The notes beneath the pieces are model-generated. The model did not search any database and was not told the DNA's origin. It saw only the letters and a list, made by a program, of their open reading frames with translations. Position numbers and translations under genes: made by a program. DNA of 12,090 nucleotides, taken from NCBI GenBank assembly GCA_039030125.1, contig JBCCEV010000131.1:1-12090 (forward strand). Direction: 5' to 3'. The stretch comes from JBCCEV01 sp039030125. GTDB lineage: Bacteria; Pseudomonadota; Gammaproteobacteria; Ga0077536. Shown in pieces: positions 7,691 to 12,090 of the stretch (the first letter of the stretch is position 1; each line of letters begins with the position of its first letter).

Positions 7691-9097
7691 CTATTCCAAA
7701 CCGTACTTCTGCATCCGGTAGCGGATCGTCATACGCGTCGTTCCCAAGCGTCGCGCCGTCTCGGAAACGTTGCCATCGGTGACGGCCAACGCACGCTCGA
7801 TAAGAAGGCGCTCGGCGTCTTCTAGCGTCAGCCCATCGAGTTCGAACTCTGGCGGAGGGCTTTCTTGAGTCGCCGCGCTCAGCATCAGCGCGTCGGCGGA
7901 AACGATACCGTCGGCGGCCATTAATAGGGCTCGCTCCATAACATGCTTCAACTCGCGGATATTGCCCGGCCAATGATAGTTTGCGAGCTTAACCATCGCG
8001 CCAGCTTCTATGGAGGGGTGCTCAATCCCGTAGCGGCGGCCCAATTCGCTAACGAAGGCTTGCGCCAGCAATTGCACGTCCGATCCGCGTTCGCGAAGCG
8101 GTGGTAGTGAGAAACTGATCACTCGCAAACGAAAATATAAGTCCGACCGAAAGTCTCCGGCTGCAATCATCGCCTCAAGATCACGATTTGTCGCCGCCAC
8201 GAACCAAGCTTTGGTCGGCCGCTCCTGACTCGAACCGATACGCCTTAACATGCGGCGCTCAAGCACGGCGAGCAGCTTCGCCTGCAGGTCTGCAGGCAGT
8301 TCCCCCACCTCATCAAGAAAGATAACGCCGTCCTCGGCGGCCTCGATTAATCCGGTTCGATCGGATTGCGCGCTGGTGAACGCGCCTTTCACATGACCAA
8401 ATAGCTCGGCTTCGATCAGATCTTTTGGCAATGCCGCGCAATCGACATGCACGAATGGCCGGTCACGCCGGGCTGACGCACGATGCAGGGCGCGGGCGGC
8501 AACATCCTTACCTGTGCCGGTTTCGCCCATAATCAATACCGTTGGAGAGTCGCCGGAAGTCGCTTCAGTGAGTTTCCCGATCCGCTCTATTTGGCTCCGG
8601 ATCTCAGTCATCGCGGCGCTGTCGCCAAGCATTTCCGGGGAATCGGACTGCCCCTCCTCGCGCGCCAATGAATGTTCGAGACGTTCCGATACTTCGTTAT
8701 TCGCCAGTACTTTGTTAACGTTGAGCGCAAGCTCGTCGAGGTCCACCGGCTTTTTCACGTAGTCAGCGGCGCCGAATTTCATCGCGGTCACCGCATCATC
8801 AACCTCGCCATAAGCGGTCATCACGATCACTGGCGGGGCTTCATCTCGATCGGTAATGACCCGCAGAAAATCCAGGCCTGAGCCGTCGGGTAATCGGATA
8901 TCGAGAATGACGAGATCCGGGCGCGCCTCGGCCAATCGCGCGCGGGCATCGTTCAGCGAAGGCGCCACCGCGCATCGATGACCTTCCCGCCCCATTCGCC
9001 GCTCAACCGCTTTGGCGAACAGCGCCTCATCTTCGATGATCAAAATCGAACCTGTCGTTTCGGCGATATCAATCCCGGCTGGATTAGCAGACGTCAT
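7691..9097 (-). CDS. NtrC-family sigma54-dependent response regulator, GAFTSA variant
   Basis: This is a 468-residue activator with three domains. The receiver (about 16-135) has E22/D23, phospho-acceptor D66, T94 and K116. The AAA+ domain (about 155-390) has Walker A GETGTGKD (191-198), Walker B GVIFLDE (257-263) and arginine-finger region R317/R323. A Fis-type HTH ends the protein (NVSETARRLGTTRMTIRYRM). The sigma54-contact loop reads GAFTSA (238-243), not the usual GAFTGA: the second Gly is Ser. The other AAA+ motifs look intact. Its ATG follows the upstream kinase stop with no gap (TAAATG) and no Shine-Dalgarno, indicating translational coupling with that kinase, its likely partner. A sigma54-like promoter lies in front of pqqA, just beyond the divergent kinase gene, so pqqA is the obvious candidate target (inference). 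Confidence 0.95.
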   Translation of the reverse strand: MTSANPAGIDIAETTGSILIIEDEALFAKAVERRMGREGHRCAVAPSLNDARARLAEARPDLVILDIRLPDGSGLDFLRVITDRDEAPPVIVMTAYGEVDDAVTAMKFGAADYVKKPVDLDELALNVNKVLANNEVSERLEHSLAREEGQSDSPEMLGDSAAMTEIRSQIERIGKLTEATSGDSPTVLIMGETGTGKDVAARALHRASARRDRPFVHVDCAALPKDLIEAELFGHVKGAFTSAQSDRTGLIEAAEDGVIFLDEVGELPADLQAKLLAVLERRMLRRIGSSQERPTKAWFVAATNRDLEAMIAAGDFRSDLYFRLRVISFSLPPLRERGSDVQLLAQAFVSELGRRYGIEHPSIEAGAMVKLANYHWPGNIRELKHVMERALLMAADGIVSADALMLSAATQESPPPEFELDGLTLEDAERLLIERALAVTDGNVSETARRLGTTRMTIRYRMQKYGLE

Positions 9098-10576
9098 TTA
9101 AATGGGTTCAACAAGCGGAGCGAGCAAAACGGCATCGGTGCCTTCGTGTTCTCGAATCAAAAAATCGAGCGACCAATTATGTGCCTTGCATATTTTAAAT
9201 GCGATCGGGAGTCCCAGGCCCGTTCCGAACCGCTTGGTACTGGGGCCTGGTGAAAGCTCAGTCGGTTTCGGAACGAAGGGCAATCCTCCAGCTTGGTCGC
9301 GAATCGTCAAGCTCGCCTTGCCAGCTTCACGCGCGACGGATACCGTCACCACCTGTTCGGGTCTGGATGCGTCAATCGCGTTGGCAAGCAGTGCATCGAT
9401 GGCTTGCTCCATGAGGTCGGGGTCCACGCGCACCAGCAACGAGTCATCCCAATCGCCGCGCGCGATAACAATCCCGGACTCATCGGCACGACTGGCAGTT
9501 AACGCAATGACATCGTCAACGATCGTGCTCAAGGTCCGCTCGCAAAAACTGGGCTTTAGCGGATGCAGATAAGCGACCAACGCATTCACCCAGCGACCAA
9601 GTCTGTCCACGGTTTGAATAATCGCGTCCCGCGTTTCTTGGACTTCATCAACCGTTTCGTTGCCCTCTAGTAACTGCGCGTTGGCGCGGATTGCGGCGAG
9701 CGGATTTCGAATGTTGTGAGCAACAACGGGAACCAATGCGCCTAGCGCCGATTGTCGCTCCTGATCGAGCAACGCGTCGCGGCTCGACGATAGCTCAAGC
9801 GCCATGTCGTTGATACCGTCGGCGAGCTCGCTTATCTCCGTAACGCCGGCGGCGTCGATTCGGTGGTCTAATTCGCCTTCTCGCATCTGCGCGACGCCAG
9901 CGAGTACACGATGCATGGGTCGCACAAAATCGGTCCGCAAGCGGCGTCGCGAAAACATCAACAGCAGCACAGCGAACAGTACCGGGATGGGAAACGCCCA
10001 TGGTGCCAGGCTTAACCATCGCTGCGTGCTTTGCTCCTGCTCGGCAAGCTGCTTACGCAATAAATCCATGAACCGTCCAAAAGATGCATCGAATTCTCTG
10101 ACAAACTCCTGCTCGAAATTCGGATCCAGCATTTTCGAGCGTAACAATCGATTCAAAGCGAAAGGATCATCGAGGATCTGACGCAGTGAGAGCTGCAGCT
10201 TGGAAAAAGCCTCTTGAAGTTCTTGAACCGAATAATCTTCGGCGCGATTAATCGAGCGTCTCCGTAGTTCGTTGAGATTCTCACGAATGATCCGTGAGTA
10301 GCGCCGCAGAACCTCCGGCGCGCTGTTGTCATCGCGCAAGCCGGCAAGGGCAACCTCTTGGAGCTGTCTGAATTGGTCGCTTTGGATCTCCTGAGCAGTC
10401 CGCGCCAACGCATTAAGGCGGATCGTCTCCTGCGAAGATTGTTGCCAGTAATACGCCCAGGCGCCCGCAAGACCGCCTGTCACCATTACCAGGAGCAGAA
10501 AAGCTATCTCGTGCACGAGCATAACCCGGCGTAATGAGACATTTATTTGCTGCAACGCAATATCGTGATCGGTCAT
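9098..10576 (-). CDS. Membrane sensor histidine kinase (HAMP, HisKA, HATPase), partner of the sigma54 regulator
   Basis: This is a 492-residue kinase and the first gene of the minus-strand operon. TM1 is about 22-44, a mostly helical, Arg/Glu/Gln-rich periplasmic region spans about 45-187, TM2 about 188-208, and HAMP about 209-262. The H-box reads VVAHNIRNPLAAIRA with H287; the residue after His is Asn instead of the usual Glu or Asp, while N291 at +4 is kept. The HATPase has an N-box (N399 in LLANAIDAS), a G1-like DQAGG (427-431, an altered DxGxG) and G2 GTGLGLPIA (451-459). The start ATG has only a weak GAG about 5 nt upstream. The stop abuts the start of the NtrC-type regulator, so the two form a coupled pair. 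The sensory domain is not recognised; the ligand is unknown. Confidence 0.93.
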   Translation of the reverse strand: MTDHDIALQQINVSLRRVMLVHEIAFLLLVMVTGGLAGAWAYYWQQSSQETIRLNALARTAQEIQSDQFRQLQEVALAGLRDDNSAPEVLRRYSRIIRENLNELRRRSINRAEDYSVQELQEAFSKLQLSLRQILDDPFALNRLLRSKMLDPNFEQEFVREFDASFGRFMDLLRKQLAEQEQSTQRWLSLAPWAFPIPVLFAVLLLMFSRRRLRTDFVRPMHRVLAGVAQMREGELDHRIDAAGVTEISELADGINDMALELSSSRDALLDQERQSALGALVPVVAHNIRNPLAAIRANAQLLEGNETVDEVQETRDAIIQTVDRLGRWVNALVAYLHPLKPSFCERTLSTIVDDVIALTASRADESGIVIARGDWDDSLLVRVDPDLMEQAIDALLANAIDASRPEQVVTVSVAREAGKASLTIRDQAGGLPFVPKPTELSPGPSTKRFGTGLGLPIAFKICKAHNWSLDFLIREHEGTDAVLLAPLVEPI

Positions 10577-10593
10577 AACACTCAGCTTTGTTT

Positions 10594-10633
10594 CCGGTTG
10601 TTGGTATCCGATCGATTGGTTGTTTTAAACCGG
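10594..10633. repeat. Direct GGTTGTT repeats and CCGGTT/AACCGG inverted repeat upstream of pqqA
   Basis: GGTTGTT occurs at 10596-10602 and 10618-10624, 22 bp apart (about two helical turns). CCGGTT (10594-10599) and AACCGG (10628-10633) form an inverted repeat around them. They lie 60-100 bp upstream of the -24/-12 element before pqqA, a normal distance for NtrC-type enhancer sites, and just before the divergent kinase gene. Binding is inferred only from position and symmetry. Confidence 0.35.
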
Positions 10634-10654
10634 CTAATGGCTGATCACAGCTCG

Positions 10655-10681
10655 CTACTATCGTAACCCATTGTTTAGTAG
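10655..10681. promoter_or_regulatory. Possible activator site: CTACTA/TAGTAG inverted repeat
   Basis: CTACTA (10655-10660) and TAGTAG (10676-10681) form a perfect 6-bp inverted repeat with a 15-bp spacer, centred about 34 bp upstream of the centre of the sigma54-like element. It could be a dimer site for either response regulator of the divergent operon, but short repeats of this kind also occur by chance. Confidence 0.35.
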
Positions 10682-10694
10682 AAGCTTAGCTTTT

Positions 10695-10709
10695 AGGCAC
10701 GATATTCGC
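10695..10709 (+). promoter_or_regulatory. Candidate sigma54 (-24/-12) promoter of pqqA
   Basis: The sequence AGGCAC-N5-TCGC matches the sigma54 consensus TGGCAC-N5-TTGC with two mismatches. It keeps the invariant GG (10696-10697) and GC (10708-10709) at exact 10-nt spacing. It would start transcription near 10721, giving a leader of about 44 nt before pqqA. An NtrC-type activator is encoded in the divergent operon next door. The match is by eye; no sigma70 promoter stood out in the same stretch. Confidence 0.55.
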
Positions 10710-10764
10710 TTCTGTTATTGTCATCGCAAATCACCTGCAATTCATTTTAACGAGGAGAATCGAC

Positions 10765-10839
10765 ATGGCTTGGGAAACACCTGCATACAATGACGTCCGT
10801 TTTGGTTTCGAAGTAACGATGTACATCAACAATCGTTAG
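10765..10839 (+). CDS. pqqA: Coenzyme PQQ precursor peptide PqqA
   Basis: This is a 24-codon gene, easily missed by size cut-offs. The ATG follows GAGGAG (10752-10757) with a 7-nt spacer. The peptide begins MAWETPAY and contains RFGFEVTMY near its end, closely matching PqqA of Pseudomonas and Klebsiella (W-x-x-PA-x-x-D-x-R-x-G-x-EVT-x-Y). The conserved Glu and Tyr, here E16 and Y20, are the residues that PqqE cross-links through a radical reaction to make the PQQ skeleton, after PqqD presents the peptide; PqqB, PqqF and PqqC complete the cofactor. In most genomes pqqBCDE follow directly. Here a strong terminator follows 18 bp after the stop and the next gene is convergent, so this pqqA is a single-gene unit. 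A sigma54-like promoter precedes it. Identification is strong; whether it is the only copy is unknown. Confidence 0.93.
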   Translation: MAWETPAYNDVRFGFEVTMYINNR

Positions 10840-10856
10840 GCACAACCGGACGAATG

Positions 10857-10885
10857 AAAAAAAGGGCCTGAAGGCCCTTTTTTTT
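10857..10885. terminator. Strong bidirectional intrinsic terminator
   Basis: GGGCC (10864-10868), loop TGAA and GGCCC (10873-10877) form a GC stem flanked by seven A (10857-10863) and eight T (10878-10885), which extend the stem and give a U-tract in both directions. It ends the pqqA transcript 18 bp after its stop and lies 27 bp past the stop of the convergent cytochrome gene, so it serves both. Confidence 0.93.
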
Positions 10886-10912
10886 CGCCTGCTAGCCAGC
10901 ACCTGACGCCCG

Positions 10913-11434
10913 TCAAGGCAATATACGGCGCACAACGTCGCGCTCACCTACGAGTAGGTGCAGGACCACACCGGCCACGTGGCAGCCAAGTAGCACCAAA
11001 ATTCCTATAGAACCGATGACGTGCAACTGTGTGAACAGCGCATTAAGGGGTGGGTCCTGCCAACCCCAATGCGGCAGCGCGATGCCGAACCAGTTTGTCT
11101 TATAGCCACTAAAACTGGATGACAGGTATCCGGTAACAGGCTGCAAAATCAACAGGACATAGAGCGATAAGTGCACGCTGCGCGCCAACAGAACCTTCCA
11201 TGCCAGCATTCGGTCCGGCAGCGGTGGCGGTGTATGAGTCGCGCGCCAATAAATTCGAAACACAGCAAGGGCAAACACGGTCAAGCCGATAGACTTGTGA
11301 AGCGCGAAGGTTTCTCCGCGGTGCGGCCCTTTCGGCAGGTCGACCATGTACCAGCCTAGGGAGAACAGCGCGATCATGAGGAGCGCTATTAGCCAATGCA
11401 ACGCGATTGCAGTTCGGGTATAGCGAACGGACAA
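10913..11434 (-). CDS. Cytochrome b561 family membrane protein
   Basis: This is a 173-residue inner-membrane di-haem b-type cytochrome, close to the usual length of the bacterial b561 (CybB/YodB-like) family. Four membrane helices can be read: about 9-30, 44-63, 86-105 and 136-160. Histidines sit at the expected haem positions: H13 (ALHWL), H46 (ALHKSIG), and later H88, H138 (QLHVIGS) and H152 (GCHVAG). The family passes electrons between quinone and acceptors, sometimes superoxide, in the membrane. The start is a TTG (11432-11434) with AGGAG 8 nt upstream; there is no in-frame ATG nearby. It converges on pqqA and shares its terminator, and diverges from the L,D-transpeptidase across 100 bp. 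A link to periplasmic PQQ-dehydrogenase electron flow is possible but not shown. Confidence 0.92.
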   Translation of the reverse strand: MSVRYTRTAIALHWLIALLMIALFSLGWYMVDLPKGPHRGETFALHKSIGLTVFALAVFRIYWRATHTPPPLPDRMLAWKVLLARSVHLSLYVLLILQPVTGYLSSSFSGYKTNWFGIALPHWGWQDPPLNALFTQLHVIGSIGILVLLGCHVAGVVLHLLVGERDVVRRILP

Positions 11435-11497
11435 AAATCAATCTCCTGCGCTGAGCGGGTAGCCTAGCTCGACAACTTTGCGATAATGCCCTGCCAA

Positions 11498-11514
11498 TGT
11501 TGCAAGCCGCAACA
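11498..11514. promoter_or_regulatory. Inverted repeat in cytochrome b561/L,D-transpeptidase spacer
   Basis: TGTTGC (11498-11503) and GCAACA (11509-11514) form a perfect 6-bp inverted repeat with a 5-nt spacer, in the 100-bp divergent spacer 20 bp before the transpeptidase start. It may be an operator or a leader hairpin that reduces translation of that gene. I found no clear sigma70 -35/-10 pair in either direction. Confidence 0.35.
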
Positions 11515-11534
11515 ATCGGGACCCATTCAACACG

Positions 11535-12090
11535 ATGATAAGCCGAACGCTCAAGTTCCTAAGTATCGTCCTCCTGTGCGTACCCTCGCCGATACTGGCC
11601 GACGGCGAATACGAAATTGAAGTCGTCAAGTCTGAGCGTCGTCTGCATTTAAAACGCCGTGGGGTGATCGAAAAAAGCTATCTGGCATCTTGGGGGCGTG
11701 GCGGCACGGGCGACAAGGAACAACAAGGCGATAAAAGGACCCCGGAAGGAACCTACCGGGTGGTGGGGCTTAACCGCAGCAAACGCTTCGATTTTTTCAT
11801 TCGCCTGAATTATCCCAACGTTAAAGACGCGTTTAAGGGTTACAAGCGCAAAGCTATTTCCCACGATCAATTCAAAAATATCCTCTACGCATCGCAGCAA
11901 CAACGGCTGCCACCGCAGAATACGGTCCTGGGAGGTGCCATCGGGATCCATGGGATCGGTGTCGAAACACCAGAAAAAATCCGAATTCACACCAATCTCA
12001 ATTGGACGGAAGGCTGCATCGCGCTCAGAAATTCCGAGGTTCAAGAACTATTGCGCTACATAGACATCGGCACGCGAGTCACAATCAGCC
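11535..12090 (+). CDS. YkuD-family L,D-transpeptidase, truncated by window edge
   Basis: The frame opens at ATG 11535 and runs off the right end (185 codons visible). Residues 1-22 are a signal peptide (MISRTLKFLSIVLLCVPSPI, cut near ILA-D), so the protein acts in the periplasm. The YkuD fold is visible as the EIEVVKSERRLHLKRRG start, GDKRTPEGTYRV (about 65-76), AIGIHGIG (135-142) and the active-site NWTEGCIALRN (156-166) with nucleophile C161. The family cross-links peptidoglycan or attaches or removes lipoproteins at meso-diaminopimelate. The His usually found two residues before the Cys in the SHGC motif is Glu here (T-E-G-C), as in YafK/DpaA-like and related subgroups, so hydrolase or transferase cannot be told apart. 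The Shine-Dalgarno is weak. The missing C-terminus is probably short, because the domain is nearly complete. Confidence 0.9.
   Translation, partial: MISRTLKFLSIVLLCVPSPILADGEYEIEVVKSERRLHLKRRGVIEKSYLASWGRGGTGDKEQQGDKRTPEGTYRVVGLNRSKRFDFFIRLNYPNVKDAFKGYKRKAISHDQFKNILYASQQQRLPPQNTVLGGAIGIHGIGVETPEKIRIHTNLNWTEGCIALRNSEVQELLRYIDIGTRVTIS

Noticed and set aside
9102..9572. 156-codon plus-strand ORF
   Set aside because: It is antisense to the catalytic domain of the HAMP/HisKA kinase; low-complexity Ser-rich translation and no motifs.
10747..10947. 66-codon minus-strand ORF
   Set aside because: It spans pqqA and the terminator on the opposite strand; Cys/Arg-rich translation is typical of a shadow frame.
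11109..11441. 110-codon minus-strand ORF in another frame
   Set aside because: It overlaps cytochrome b561 out of frame; the b561 frame has the haem histidines and membrane helices and uses the same AGGAG.
11649..12044. 131-codon minus-strand ORF
   Set aside because: It is antisense to the L,D-transpeptidase, whose signal peptide and TEGC active site are clear.
1..12090. CRISPR array, insertion sequence, tRNA or rRNA
   Set aside because: No regularly spaced repeats, transposase motifs, terminal inverted repeats or RNA gene signatures were seen on reading both strands.

Overview
The window reads as chromosomal DNA of a Gram-negative proteobacterium, probably a gammaproteobacterium. It encodes an outer-membrane TonB-dependent receptor, several Sec-exported proteins, a DUF1244 protein and a cytochrome b561. 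The family pattern gives this assignment, not a marker gene. It is gene-dense, moderately GC-rich, uses GTG and TTG starts freely, and shows no IS element, CRISPR array, tRNA or rRNA.

Layout. Positions 1-1512 (minus) hold two tandem, diverged paralogous exported proteins; the complete one ends in a PEP-CTERM/VPLPA-type sorting signal and the other is cut by the window edge. A 234-bp divergent spacer leads to a plus-strand pair: a 1002-residue TonB-dependent receptor (1747-4755) and, after a perfect 7-bp hairpin, a very acidic periplasmic protein with two PepSY repeats (4805-5341). Converging on this pair is a five-gene minus-strand operon (10576 down to 5349): a HAMP/HisKA sensor kinase, an NtrC-type sigma54 activator whose start codon directly follows the kinase stop, a DUF1244 protein, a MoxY-like HisKA_3 kinase and a NarL/LuxR-type response regulator. 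It therefore carries two complete two-component systems. Divergent from the operon is a 24-codon gene, pqqA (10765-10839), the precursor peptide of the cofactor PQQ. It has a good RBS, a candidate sigma54 -24/-12 promoter and a strong bidirectional terminator, and no pqqBCDE follows. A cytochrome b561 (minus) converges on that terminator, and a partial YkuD L,D-transpeptidase runs off the right end.

Interpretation (inference). PQQ is the cofactor of periplasmic alcohol dehydrogenases, many of which use lanthanides. Known lanthanide-response parts include a TonB-dependent receptor (LanA/LutH type), a two-PepSY periplasmic lanthanide binder (lanpepsy of Methylobacillus) and MxaY/MxaB-type regulators. 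Members of the same broad families occur together here with a stand-alone pqqA. The locus may therefore be a metal (possibly lanthanide) uptake and sensing module coupled to sigma54-controlled PQQ precursor supply. No PQQ dehydrogenase or PQQ biosynthesis enzyme lies in the window, so this remains a hypothesis.
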